Positions 33,601 to 42,664 are shown, counted from the first letter of the stretch. The stretch is DNA of 64,000 nt from Saccharina japonica (GCA_008828725.1 MEHQ01002773.1:124001-188000), one strand, 5' to 3'. Translations and numbers: made by a program. Notes: generated from the letters alone by a model not told the origin.

Positions 33601-34177
33601 GTCTGGCAGAACAGACAACGCTGGGGACATAAGGGCTTTGCCGGCCAATTATTCCTCAATGAAGTATACGCCACACACTAATGGCAGATCTCGCAAGTTG
33701 TGACACGTATTTTCTTACGGTATAATATCAAGATATGTACCTCCTCGGACATATTTCCTGGACGATTCTCTCAACACCGGGAAGAGTAAACACAACACGA
33801 GATGCGTCTTTTTGGTGACCTCGACGAGCTCTTGCGTAGGCCACGATTACCGTTGCGTATGCCCGTCTTGTTTCGGTGACACTTGACTCGAATTCTTCCC
33901 ACGGTATATGTTATCTTGCTGGCATACGGTAGTGTCACAGCCCGCACACTCTTTACAATGAGTACACGTGTGAAGACAGGTTGAAACGTCTTGTGGGCTC
34001 CTATTGCACATGACACGCCTGCTTCCACCAAATTCAGGTTCCAACGACGAGTTGGTCTATCGGTTGTAATGTTTAGAAACACCTTCCACTTGATTCGTGC
34101 CAAATACGTCCTACACTTGTTTTTTCGGCGACTTGAACTGCATCGACCCGCAGGTACGCTTCATGGTGGAACCCTGA
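18470..34177 (+). CDS. Gene 1: secreted multi-LNR protein with C-terminal jelly roll, 14 exons (~1042 aa)
   Basis: I built this model from splice sites and motif continuity. The exons are 18470-18635, 22901-23101, 23673-23939, 24622-24864, 25519-25764, 26185-26430, 27116-27361, 27766-28011, 28673-28948, 29673-29891, 30381-30587, 31202-31596, 33016-33162 and 34154-34177. They sum to 3129 nt (1043 codons including stop). The product has a signal peptide, then 11 Lin-12/Notch-like repeats, each of form C..DGxCD..NNNExCGYDGGDC. Each LNR is followed by a CECTC...FTCGD...GGFACLDPSAPC segment and an acidic, Ser/Thr-rich linker. The last ~145 residues form a galactose-binding-like (F5/8C-type) jelly roll. 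LNRs bind calcium in known proteins, and the jelly roll suggests glycan binding. An extracellular or cell-wall role is inferred; ligand and partner are unknown. Gene 2 (47972-56161) is a paralogue. Confidence 0.88.
19193..19535. mobile_element. Long foldback (inverted-repeat) element in gene 1 intron 1
   Basis: Nearly the whole 343 bp is one imperfect hairpin. The left arm runs GGGCGTCCGAAAAGTG, CACCTAACTATCTAAAATGG, TCAGAATGGAAAAA, ATCGGAGCACTGTGATC, CCAATCACTTGATTTTAAAG and a C-run. The right arm repeats this in reverse complement. A second full copy lies at 62551-62887 and a partial one at 63785-64000. It has no coding capacity. Confidence 0.8.
19560..22880. other. Remainder of gene 1 intron 1 (no further exon recognised)
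   Basis: The intron is 4265 nt long. I searched it for YDGGDCC and CLDP-type coding and found none. Coding-like but unidentified stretches occur near 20389-20700 and 22130-22318. An Ala/Thr-rich frame at about 20800-21100 may be an old insertion remnant. None has convincing splice sites in the phase required (1-1). Confidence 0.4.
22901..23101 (+). CDS. Gene 1 exon 2 (LNR1 second half / LNR2 first half)
   Basis: The acceptor is TTGTACCAG. The exon encodes YDGGDCCECTC, a shortened SSGPKFACSSSDFACADPSA segment and CSPDLFADGDCSPSNNNEEC. The Asp after the second LNR Cys is replaced by Ser here. Donor GTGCGT. Confidence 0.85.
23253..23498 (+). mobile_element. ~250-bp TIR element (copy 4), in gene 1 intron 2, TSD TGCG
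   Basis: The ends are GACGCTTGCTACGGTATAGG and, on the opposite strand, GACGCGTGCTACGGTAGAGC. It is flanked by TGCG at 23249-23252 and 23499-23502. It fills almost half of the 571-nt intron between exons 2 and 3. Confidence 0.9.
23673..23939 (+). CDS. Gene 1 exon 3 with acidic linker
   Basis: The acceptor is AACACATCAG. The exon encodes YDSGDCCECTCVSTTSFTC, then GGFQCLDPNAPC and a strongly acidic run (PDDDDEDDDDD), a Ser/Tyr-rich linker and CVPVYFADGDCDLFNNNEIC. The acidic run is encoded by GAC repeats and is the longest in the gene. Donor GTGCGT. Confidence 0.88.
24622..24864 (+). CDS. Gene 1 exon 4
   Basis: The exon encodes YDSGDCCECTCISTSTFTC, GGFACLDPSAPCVDDDDFT, a THYSSYTSSS linker and CVADFFSDGDCDLFNNNEEC. 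The Gly-to-Ser change in YDSGDC is shared with exon 3, which suggests these two are sister copies. Donor GTGCGT. Confidence 0.88.
25519..25764 (+). CDS. Gene 1 exon 5
   Basis: The exon encodes YDGGDCCECTCVTTDFFTC, GGFACLDPSALCVDDDDVT, then TFTYTGSSTSLSCVPDYFSD and GLCDQNNNNEDC. Its linker matches exon 7 closely, and the following intron also matches intron 7. Donor GTGAGT. Confidence 0.9.
26185..26430 (+). CDS. Gene 1 exon 6
   Basis: The exon encodes YDGGDCCECTCVTTESFTC, GGFACLDPSAPCVEDDDFT, NNTTTSSDFTTSSGC and FGDAYCDRTNNNEIC. The usual DG before the second LNR Cys is DA here and in exon 8. The linker carries a possible N-glycosylation NTT. Donor GTATGT. Confidence 0.9.
27116..27361 (+). 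CDS. Gene 1 exon 7 (copy of exon 5)
   Basis: The exon encodes YDGGDCCECTCISTRHTSC, SGFACVDPSAPCVDDDDVT, TFTYPGSSTSLSCVPDYFSD and GLCDLRNNNEDC. The C-terminal half is nearly identical to exon 5. The donor GTGGGT is weaker than its neighbours. Confidence 0.9.
27766..28011 (+). CDS. Gene 1 exon 8 (copy of exon 6)
   Basis: The exon encodes YDGGDCCECTCVSTEEFTC, GGFACLDPSASCVDDDDFI, TNTTTSSDFTTSLGC and FSDAYCDQTNNNELC. It shares the DAYCD variant and the NTTTSSDFTTS linker with exon 6. Donor GTGAGT. Confidence 0.9.
28673..28948 (+). CDS. Gene 1 exon 9 with Tyr/Ser linker
   Basis: The exon encodes YDGGDCCQCTCISTRDSAC, GGFACLDPSAPCVDDDDVT, then a long linker rich in Tyr, Ser and Thr and CVPGYFADGDCDPANNRKEC. 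CQCTC replaces CECTC. At 92 codons it is the longest LNR exon. Donor GTGCGT. Confidence 0.88.
29673..29891 (+). CDS. Gene 1 exon 10
   Basis: The exon encodes FDGGDCCQCTCVDESFICGD, GGFDCIDPDAPCANDDDD, a short linker and CIPGFVSDGLCDQNNNNEGC. Tyr of YDGGDC is Phe here, unique in the gene. Donor GTACGT. Confidence 0.88.
30381..30587 (+). CDS. Gene 1 exon 11 (shortest linker)
   Basis: The exon encodes YDGGDCCECTCVDSYYTCGD, GGFVCLDPSAPCFENDDESP and CRGDIVSNGMCDPDNNTEEC. The donor is GTGAGA; if it were not used, the frame stays open and cysteine-rich to 30802. Confidence 0.85.
31202..31596 (+). CDS. Gene 1 exon 12: last LNR half and first part of jelly roll
   Basis: The exon encodes YDGGDCCECSCTSTPDFTC, GGFDCIDPDSSC and a short bridge. 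The jelly roll then begins: TKTTITVSTNAYDTR, GCGENGCGPELTRD, EESRWACAQKL, CEIGFVFEDRQDIMDVQVAF and KADERARTLQ. The exon starts in phase 1 and ends in phase 0 (donor GTGAGC), so it is the adaptor that converts the LNR phase to the jelly-roll phase. Confidence 0.88.
33016..33162 (+). CDS. Gene 1 exon 13: jelly-roll second part
   Basis: The acceptor is CATGTTTAG. The phase 0-0 exon of 49 codons encodes AMINGEVVGEFDSSPATPFT, SLGIQGVGVETMTFKTVGL and AENDWIGLVE. It has the same length as gene 2 exon 5 and aligns without gaps. Donor GTGAGC. Confidence 0.88.
34154..34177 (+). CDS. Gene 1 exon 14: 24-nt terminal micro-exon
   Basis: After the acceptor GACCCGCAG the phase-0 codons read V-R-F-M-V-E-P-stop. 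Gene 2 ends with V-R-F-L-V-E-P-stop in the same position relative to the WI(G/S)L(V/L)E exon. That match is the reason I accept so short an exon. It completes the last strand expected for the jelly roll (..WISLLEVRF). Confidence 0.82.
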   Translation, partial: VRFMVEP

Positions 34178-34779
34178 AGACCCATACCGATTCCCCAGCG
34201 CCGTCGAAACCGTCCTTCGCTAAGGACTATCAAGTACCTCGGGACCAACCGGGGTGCTGTAATTGCTTCGAACCCAACCTTATGCCCGTGTATTGATTTT
34301 GGATTGCCTCTAGTGAGTACGACTCCAAACGGCAGCAGTTCCGTGAAGTGCTCGGTGGCGGAATGGGTGCAAGAAGTGTTTGGCAAAAGCAGGCGTTATG
34401 TAAAACATGTGATTTTGGTGTTGCGTGGGGAAGTGGGGAGGCGTCCTGACTGTGGGCCAAACGGGGAATTGATACACTACTCGTAGCTCTAGCGCATGCC
34501 ACATAATCGGTACTTGTATTCATACAGCGTTCCGTCCTCAAAAGTCCATTTGGCATGTATATATCTTCTATTGTGTGGCGTACTCTCAACTACTGAAACA
34601 CCAGACGGTGAAGATTCGGAGCGCTTGGTACTAGATGAGAGGACTTGGCATATCATTTACGTGTAGAGCATATACCGGTCGCTTACCCGTTTCCATTCTA
34701 ACCTAACTGTAGCAGTACTGGCGTGCTTCGGAGGTCGCAAGGGTGGTCTCGTCGCCTCCTACACGACATAACATCAGTC
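34178..34779. other. Downstream of gene 1; no feature recognised
   Basis: There is no AATAAA within the first ~300 bp after the stop. Frames near 34230-34589 (minus) and 34304-34486 (plus) show no recognisable domain. Confidence 0.35.
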
Positions 34780-35760
34780 TGGATTATACACGTATACCTT
34801 GTATACTGTACGGTGCCACGTGCATATCAAGATATAGCGCATGCATACTAGACCCGGCAACCAATATATTTCACAAATGTCCATCTACTCCCATTAACCA
34901 TTTCTCACGGGAAGAAGGCAAATATCGTGTAGGGAGTTTTTCGCACGTGTTGGAATGGGCGAGTGTGTTGCGTGCGAGTCCACTCAACTCTTAGCAAAGG
35001 ACGTCGGGGGTGGCTGCGCCTAATGCGTGATCGAGGGTTTTACCAACCTTATACAACTCTTCATTTACAGGTAGATAATTTACATTTATTTATATACTTC
35101 GAAGTATATCGTGTACGAGCCATCAGGCCAGCAGTGTCAAGGGACAGCTCAGTAGTAGCGTCGATGCAATGGGCGCTCGCACACAATAGATCTGAAGTAA
35201 ACTGGCTTGTTTTTGTGGCGTATGGGGAAGGCAGGATATTATACTATAGATCAAAGGCATACTGTAGTGTCGTTATTTGCCTCCATGCAAGTTCCCGGTC
35301 TCGGACTCAATTATGCATGTATGCATACGTGTCCCTTGTGGTTGTGTGATAAACTCTCACATACTGAGATACATTATAAAAGGGTACTTCGTACTAGATT
35401 GGAGCATCAAACGGTCGCAGTGACGGAACTAACTGTGATCTTAGCGGTCTTCGGGGGTCTCGACGGTGGTGCCATCTCACACGCGACCGTACATGGGTTT
35501 TGATATACACATGCATCTGGTGTAACATGTACCATATACATACTGGTATATGTCAATATATAGCACGTGTACACAATGCCCGGCACTCCACGTTACGAAA
35601 CTCCGTCTACCCCCGTAGCACATTCCGACGGGACGTATTAACGCGAAACGCAAGTGGGGGTGTATCGTAGGTGTAGGAATTGGAGGGTTTGTTGCGTTCG
35701 AGTCGACTCAACTCCTAGTAAAGGTTGGCGGCTACGGTAATTGCGTGATTCGGAATTAGG
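34780..35760. repeat. Degenerate ~715-bp tandem duplication
   Basis: The sequence at about 34780-35045 and 35500-35762 aligns with many changes. Landmarks are TATACACGTATAC/TATACACATGCAT, AGATATAGCGCATGCATACTAGACCCGGCA against ATATATAGCACGTGTACACAATGCCCGGCA (compared in pieces), and CTCAACTCTTAGCAAAGG/CTCAACTCCTAGTAAAGG. No coding function is apparent. Confidence 0.5.
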
Positions 35761-35908
35761 GAAACCGGATACTGTTTTGCATTGACAGATACGCGCGCCT
35801 ACTGCATAACGATCGTTGCTACTGCATGAACGAAGCGTTGCCATAAGCCTGTACGGCTGGGCGATTGAAACGAGAATACCCAACTCATCCGAGACAACCC
35901 GCGGCTTA

Positions 35909-36157
35909 TCATGAGACAAGAAAGTAGCCTGGCGCCTGTGTTGGAAGTAAATTGCTGATCTCGATGGCAGCAACGTGTGTTTCGTGAGATAGCACAATAT
36001 AAGCCATCAATAAACCAAGAGGTGCGGTGTTCCTAGCTGCAGTGTCCAGGCATTGTTGGGCGAGTGGCTTGTATTGAGCGGGACCATCAGACCTTGCGAT
36101 CAACGTCATTACTTGTAGGGCATCCGCGATCTCCAGCTTCGTGAATCCTAGAGACAT
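35909..36157 (-). CDS. HEAT/importin-beta-like fragment (tentative)
   Basis: The minus-strand frame from the ATG at 36157 reads MSLGFTKLEIADALQVMTLI, then ARSDGPAQYKPLAQQCLDTA, then a helix-like stretch ending THVAAIEISNLL. Its spacing resembles the first HEAT repeats of importin-4/5-type karyopherins (LL..PD...I..A...L.........L...L......IR..A...L), which carry nuclear cargo. This is a pattern resemblance only. The frame ends after 82 codons, no continuing exon was found in either direction, and no good donor follows the motif. It could be an isolated first exon, a gene relic or chance. Confidence 0.25.
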   Translation of the reverse strand: MSLGFTKLEIADALQVMTLIARSDGPAQYKPLAQQCLDTAARNTAPLGLLMAYIVLSHETHVAAIEISNLLPTQAPGYFLVS

Positions 36158-36259
36158 AGTGCGTCGCTGGTTTGGGGCATTGCGTGTTGGGTGACATGTG
36201 CTCTTGACACACGAGATTTGCGTTCGTGTAATGAATACGTGAAGAAACACTAACTGTTT

Positions 36260-38960
36260 TTGTTTTACAACCCTTTGAGGGAAGGTCATGCCGGTGCCGT
36301 GCAATACGTCGACCCCATCTGCATTGATTGGCCCGCCTACGTTGAAAAGAGGCCAACACGGCGGCTGGTTCCTCCTCCGGAATCGTCAACGCCCTTGAAT
36401 GTCAAATCGAATAGTATGCATCGACAACCATTGTTTCCGCTCCTAGCACGAGGAGGCCACCTCTGGGAAATCTGGTGCCCCTACTAAACCGGCACATCGG
36501 CCCATGCTGGCTCCTTGACTATTCTCCAGGGGCGCCCACTGTGGACGACGGGGCTCCTTGAAGGTACTCCCCTTCCCGACGGCCACCTCATGCTGGCTCG
36601 GCGTGGAGGCCGTCTCGTTTGTGATTGCTGCGGCGACGTGGTTGTGGGAGTCGGCTCCGTCGTGGTCGGCATTGTACCCGTGGTGCTCAGCGGTTGACCC
36701 CTGTTATCGCGACAAGTCTTACCCCTGGCTATGAATTGGGCCGTGGGATGCCGAGTTCAGTTCGCCAGATAAATTTCTCGCCCCGGCCCATCACCGCCAA
36801 GGTTTCTCGCCCCGATCCCATTGACGGTATCCGACGAAGGGGCGCGGCGATGTCCGATCGCGACTCGGCGAAACAGATGCCGCGCATTTGTGATTGACTC
36901 GAGACCTACAGATGCGACGTGCTGCGGCGGGCCGATGTAATCGTCGAGCTAGCCGCGGGCAGATTTTTGCTACACCGTGCGGCGTGCCGCAATGGGCGTC
37001 ACCTTCCCCCAATAAAAGGATTCAGTAGATCCCCCGCAAGCCGTCACTAGCGCGCCCGAGGCGTTCGCAAACTCTCTTTACGTGCAACGGTCGAAACCCG
37101 CCGTGTACACGGAAGAGCAATCATCCACCACCGCTAGAAGACAAGGGCAGATGGAATGCGCTCGGCAACCACATGCAGACTAGGCGCCCAAGAATAGCAG
37201 TCGGCTGCGCCTCCATGTTATATATCTAAACGAATGACGGCACCGATGTGTGCTGACCCACCTGGTCGGCAGTAATTTTTCGACATACTACTACCACCGC
37301 ACATCGCGCAACAGTCACCTCCGCGCCACTTGCCGTGATGACGTGCAGGCCGCTTCGGCTGCCTCCCGTTGCCCGGACTGCTGCGAACCCTTCTCTCGCC
37401 AGCTTGAGCAGCCACGCGGTCGAGGAGACCACGTGTGCCCGGGTCTGAATGTAGGAGGCCCCTATTTTGGGAACACCGAACATTCGTTCCACAACAACAG
37501 CTCGTTTTACGTACCCAAGGTGTCACGTGTGATATCCTGCATGATGTTCCTGCGCAGCGGCGTCATTCTATCAAACGATGGGGCGTTGGTGAAGCAAGTC
37601 TCGGGCTACAGGGGTGGTCAGGCGTGAGAGCCCAAACACTGCCGTCGGGTTGTCCCGAGTACCTTCGCAAGCTCGTCTTGAAATAGGGGACCGCGGCAGT
37701 GTACGATGGAAACATATTGTACTTTTTTATGCGTATTCCACGAGTACATACAATACCACCCAGCTGATCCTGGAGAGATCCCAGGACGCCCGTGTTCAGC
37801 CAGTTTTATATAAGTGGAAACGCGTCGCCTGTGAGAACGACCAATTGAGTGGTTGTTTGTGAACCACGGCGTTTGTTTGCGCTGCCACGTGTGGTCGCTG
37901 GTGCATATGAAAACGAGACAGAGAAAGGCATACGTACGAGTGTGTACGTCCGTATGATACCCCTTTTGCCTTTGACGCACCCAAACGTCGGTGAACATGC
38001 AACACATTAGAAAATAAAACACAAAGACGGAGGCGCCAGTTTGGGGAGATATGTGTGGCATATACATACAGTCTTGCCACAAGCCCTGTGCATAAGGCGG
38101 GGCACTGGCACAGATCTACTGAAGGACCCGGCCAGTAAATTCGCTGATTCTTTTTTTTCTCATCACATACATCCAAGAAACACAACATATTATAGTAAGG
38201 AAACGAACTAAATGCGTTCCGGAAGGAGAGAGAGGAGAAAAGAGAGACACATGCAGCTGCAATCCAGTATCCTGGTTGATTTCGACAAAGGTATTATATC
38301 TACTGAATTAGCCAGCCAGTGCCCAGCCCTACCTGTACATGATGCTCATGGAAATATGTCGAAGTATTGCCGCCATAGGGGATAAAAGGGGTTCCACCGA
38401 TCCTGTCTTCTCGTATTGATTTTGAGTGTGGTTAATATGCTGCCGGTTCTACAGGGTGTGGTGTGGAAACTCCCTCAAAAGCCTTTTTAGTGTTGTCTTA
38501 ATTTGATTCGTAAGATAAAACCAAATGAACGCTGATTGACCTGTGTACTATGAGGCTCCAGGTGAGACCATGGGCGTGCGGTAGCCGTGGTGAGTTTGTT
38601 GCTGCATGATGAGGGGTGGCGGCGGTGCGTCTATGAACAATATGCCAATTTATCACTACTGTAGAAGACGGTATTAATATTACTATACTACACAAGAGTG
38701 CCCCCACCTCGGGCACCAAAGTTAAGAACACCAGATAAGCTGAGCTTCACGAAGAAACATAAGGACTTCCGATAGGTGGACTAGTAAGGAATTCAGGATC
38801 GGTCGGCCGTCAAGTTTCACCCAGGCCATCTCCGTTGTCACCTGTGTTCGTGCTAGTTTCGCCGTCTATTTTAACGCGTTTCTCGACAAGAGGGGTCAGG
38901 TGGTTGACAGTCCCGGCATCGGCGCGGTTGCCTGACTTTATTTCAATTGCCAAAAAATGA
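36260..38960. other. GC-richer unidentified coding-like block, then AT-rich intergenic
   Basis: About 36.3-37.7 kb is GC-rich with frames of 60-125 codons on both strands (for example minus 37226-37492 and plus 37250-37627). None shows a domain I can name. The block may be remnant coding DNA of a gene or mobile element. About 37.8-38.9 kb shows nothing I can support. Confidence 0.3.
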
Positions 38961-39046
38961 TTCGATCTACAGTAGTCATTTATAGGTAAACTTGAAGCCA
39001 CAAAAAGGTGAACCCTAAGTTGAGTAGCTGGTAATTCCTGTCCTAC

Positions 39047-39642
39047 CAGGGCATCGATTAGTGTTTTAGCGTCTGTTGCGCGCAGCGTAGCAGGCGACGC
39101 AAAGACGTGTTGCGCAAGTCCCCCGCGGGGAGGGCGGGAGCCCCCCAGGAGGGCCGCCCGAATAAAATGGAATATAAGTGCGAATTTACGCCTGAAAACC
39201 CAGTAAAAAAACGTTTTAAGTTATTTTCGGCTGCTGTACTGCGAATAAAAAGGTGCCTAAAAGGGGATAAAAGACTACAGCGAATAACAAAAAGGTGTCT
39301 CAAAGTTGGATTGGACTATGGCGAGTAGTAAAAGGGGCCTAACATATGTTCAACTACTACAGCCAATTGTACAAAAAGGTGTTTAAAACAAACAAATCGC
39401 CTACGGAGAATTACGAAAGAAAAGCTACAAAAAAGCAAATCGCCTACGTACGGCGATTCAGCAAAAAAGACCCCCACTTTTTTTTCTCGACTACGGCGAC
39501 AATGGCGAAAAATACAAAAGCAACCAAAAATTACGCCTACGGCGAAAAATGTTGCGCGCCCAAAATCGCGTGTTGCGCAAAACGGTCATCTTGACCCAAA
39601 CGTTGCGCCCGCGCAATAACTCAACATCTATTTAATGCCCTG
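39047..39642. mobile_element. hAT-like non-autonomous TIR element (~600 bp)
   Basis: The ends are inverted: CAGGGCATCGATTAGTGTT on the left and CAGGGCATTAAATAGATGTT read from the right. Flanking octamers TGTCCTAC and GTACCTAC share only their last five bases, so the target duplication is imperfect. The interior is unusual, with GTTGCGCAA-type motifs at both sides, a GGGAGGGCGGGAGCCCCCC stretch and an AAAAGGTGYCTAAA motif repeated every 40-60 bp. CAGGGC termini suggest hAT. Confidence 0.55.
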
Positions 39643-39689
39643 GTACCTACAGGCTGGTTCAAGCATACCGCCGAAAATTCGTTTTGTGG

Positions 39690-39970
39690 TCAATGTCCAC
39701 GCCGTGTTTTTTTAGATAAACCCTGACATTTGGCACACGTGTTTTATGCGCCCTACCCGAGCCTTTAACGGATGATTTTATTTTATTTTCCTTCAGATAT
39801 TGTTTGTTTTGTATTTTTTTTGGAAGTTTGGGTCTTAAGAGATCCAAAGTTTCCATCGAAAAAAAAAACAAAAAACATTCGTACGTCGTAAAAGGTTCGG
39901 GTAGGGCGCATAAAACACGTATTATGCCAAATTTCAGGGTCTATTCACAAAAACGGCGTGGACATTTGGA
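39690..39970. repeat. Foldback inverted repeat (~280 bp)
   Basis: The left arm (39691-39768) holds CAATGTCCACGCCGTG, AAACCCTGACATTTGGCA, GTGTTTTATGCGCCCTACCC. The right arm (39890-39970) is its reverse complement with about 10-15 percent mismatch. The loop contains TTTGGAAGTTTGGG...CCAAAGTTTCCA, a nested hairpin. Non-coding. Confidence 0.75.
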
Positions 39971-40275
39971 CTTTCGTGCGGTAAAAGTGAAAAAAAATAG
40001 GCGTTGCCTCGTAATTACTCAGTTTCACTATATAATCGATTTCGGGCGTTAAATATGACTTAATATGACCATACGCAGTCAGATCTTCGAATATTTGCAT
40101 GAAATTTTGTACATAAGGGGTCAACTCGTGCACCGGGTGTGTAGCGGGAGGGGTGAACTCGTGCAACGGGTGTGTCTGGGTGTTGAAAGGATGGGGCTTG
40201 CCATGAGGCGAAGTAGAAGAAGGAAAAACCAGTAGGTATCAACTATGTTATGGGGAAGTGGGCCTCTCATCCTTT

Positions 40276-40573
40276 TTTACGAGCCATCCCCGGATTTCAG
40301 GCCTTGCGTTTCGCATTTTCCCGCTGCACCCGTACTCTCCAGCACAACCAACCAAATCCCACAGACCAGCGTGCAACAATAGCTGAGCCCTGCAGCAGCG
40401 TCTTTCTTGGTGAATAAACACTAAACTCTCGGTAATTATCACGTAAAGTCTCCTCGCTGTAATACTCACAGCCCAAAAGACCGGCAACTAACAATAACTC
40501 TAACCCTATCCCCAACCCTGACCCTATCTTTACCCCGAAACGCAAGGCCTGAAATCCGGGGATAGCTCGTAAA
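40276..40573. mobile_element. 298-bp TIR element with telomere-like interior
   Basis: The ~38-bp inverted repeats start TTTACGAGCCATCCCCGGAT on the left and TTTACGAGCTATCCCCGGAT read from the right, and both continue TTCAGGCCTTGCGTTTCG. Next to the right repeat lies a CTAACCCTATCCCCAACCCT stretch, a degenerate CCCTAA-type tract. No coding capacity is seen. Confidence 0.7.
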
Positions 40574-42060
40574 CGTCCCCGTAGTCGTGATTTAAATCTC
40601 GCCTACGTAGTCGTGATTATCAGTTCCCTCCCATCCAATTCCTCCCCGGGACCCCAAAAAAGAATCAAAATATTATTTTGTGCAACCCCTCGGGGCAACA
40701 CAAATCCCGCCGCAATCTACGTAGGTATAATACCGTTACAAGAATCACACAATTCCTTACAATATCAGACTTTCGTAACGAGCAAATCCCACAGTACAAA
40801 CATGCCTTGGACCACCTAGAAGCGGCTCGTCCAGAAAAAAAAATGGGGAGAAAAAATGTTTTCCTACGGAAACGCCTGGCTATTGCTGACCACTTTGAAG
40901 GCTTGTGATTGGTCGGGCCATAGTTTCGGCGGTAGCGCCAGTTCTAGGTCCTTGAACAAAAAACTGGCGATGTCACCCTCTTCCACTCACTGTTCATGGC
41001 GGTCAGTCTGATAACGAATGTGTGTCATTGGAGTTGCTATTGAATGCGGCATTCGTGACTGACGAAAATTAGGGTGATATGCCTGAACCAGCTCGTACGC
41101 CTTTCGAGCCATTTCCAGGTGCGGTGGGGCGTAGGCCAATCACGGGGGGGTCCAGGAACCCTTTTCCGGAGTGCAATACCCAGTGTACCTTTAAATAGCT
41201 AAAACAATCCTACGTATACCTATTGTTGGATAATTTTACAGTAGTAACTGTCTCGTCCACCTCGCTTCATTCGGGATGTAGTCGGGTAGAAGCAACGGTA
41301 CCAAATGAAGACACCACGCACTACATGCCAAAGTGAAGCCACCAGACACTGTTGTACATCTACCTGTACAGTACAACAGGTAGATGTCCTTCGACACCAC
41401 ACGTTATTCCTCGTTTTCACCGGCACAGGATAGGCGCTGTGCTTCTTTCTCTCTGCCACTCTATCGAAAATTACTACTGGACGGAATTATAACGGTCCTC
41501 TACAACAACAACAGCAGCAGCAGCAGTACGTATACATACATACATACGTGCATAAAAAGGAATTAACGCGGACAGCAGCAGGCAGTCGTTGAGCTAAACA
41601 AAATAACGGTTTAACACAAAAGACAGACGAGCACACACATGTACACACGCACGCACACATAATTGCTCGCCCTCTGTCTTGGAGTTTGTCAAAAAGGCGT
41701 AGCGTCGTCGTGATCTTCAACCAGCTGATTCGGCGAGGGAGACACCTCGGCAAAGTATCAATTCCGAAGCTAGGCGGCGGCCCGTCCCTAATTAACGTCG
41801 GGTGGGTCAACCCCGAGGGATTCCAACGGTAAGCGGGTTCCCCGCAATGGTTTGGATAAACCACTTCTGGGGTTATATTTAATGCCAAGTAGAAACGTAA
41901 CAGGTAGGTTTTGGTACAAGTCATACAGCAGTACATACAATCTGACTTGCGTAGTATTTAATAGTGGCACTGAGTGATGTACTACAGAATGTAGTACATG
42001 CAGGCACGTATAGACGAAGTGTCTAGCCACTTTACTAACCATTTAGTGACCGAGGTATCA
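40574..42060. other. Intergenic; one unidentified minus-strand frame
   Basis: A minus-strand frame at 41487-41936 includes PEVVYPNHCGEPAYRWNPSG and a Cys-rich low-complexity end caused by a CAGCAG/GTAT microsatellite near 41508-41550. I cannot name it and do not call a gene. A short palindrome CATCTACCTGTACAGTACAA/CAGGTAGATG lies at 41357-41387. Confidence 0.3.
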
Positions 42061-42067
42061 ATTATAC

Positions 42068-42141
42068 ATGCATACATACATATATATATAGCTAACCCTA
42101 ACCCTAACCCTAACCCATACATATATATATATATATGTATG
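42068..42141. repeat. Interstitial telomere repeats inside an AT palindrome
   Basis: Four units of the CCCTAA strand (CTAACCCTAACCCTAACCC region, 42092-42116) sit between inverted GCATACATACATATATATAT and its complement. The repeat type (TTAGGG) fits a stramenopile, animal or fungal telomere and does not fit the plant TTTAGGG type. Confidence 0.8.
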
Positions 42142-42623
42142 CCGCCTGAAACACTGGTATTGTATACAGCAAGGGATAGCGAGTGCCATAGAATGTTGAA
42201 TAAGTGCCGCGCACATCACATCGGGGTATTACGAGTATATGTATGCAATTTGTACGAGTAGTTTTATACTGCTGCTGTACTGCTGTCCTACACTGCTGTT
42301 GTGCGGGTACGGGACCTATCATGTTTTATAGGTTCAATCCCATTTCCAACACCCCACCAACGCAGCCAGGGTTGGTTGATGTGCCCGACGATGTCATCGT
42401 TGCATTCTAGACCTACAGCAGTTAGGCCGTAGTAAATAGGACCAACTATTAATATTGTTAGTAAAAGTAGGGAAATACATAGTTTTTTGTGTGTACTGCT
42501 GTAGGTATACGAAAGATAGTCCCCTGTAATACAGCAGTACCATATACCTGGCATATAACAATATATCACACGTGTTTCGAAGAATGTGGTATATACCACA
42601 TATGATATATACTTCGTATACAA

Positions 42624-42664
42624 GCAAAGATGAGCTTCGACGAAATCCTCGAGCTCACAGCTGT
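42624..42664 (+). repeat. 41-bp exact inverted copy of 63142-63182, with ATG frame
   Basis: This 41-bp stretch is identical to the reverse complement of 63142-63182. It contains ATGAGCTTCGACGAAATCCT, which would read MSFDEILELTA. Both copies lie next to TA-type MITEs and an ACAGGACACC-ended element. The sequence may be a captured N-terminal coding piece (such peptides occur at the start of MFS transporters) or a conserved end of a larger element. Confidence 0.55.

Noticed and set aside
41487-41936. 149-codon minus-strand frame
   Set aside because: Its C-terminal Cys run comes from a CAGCAG microsatellite and the rest shows no domain or splice support.
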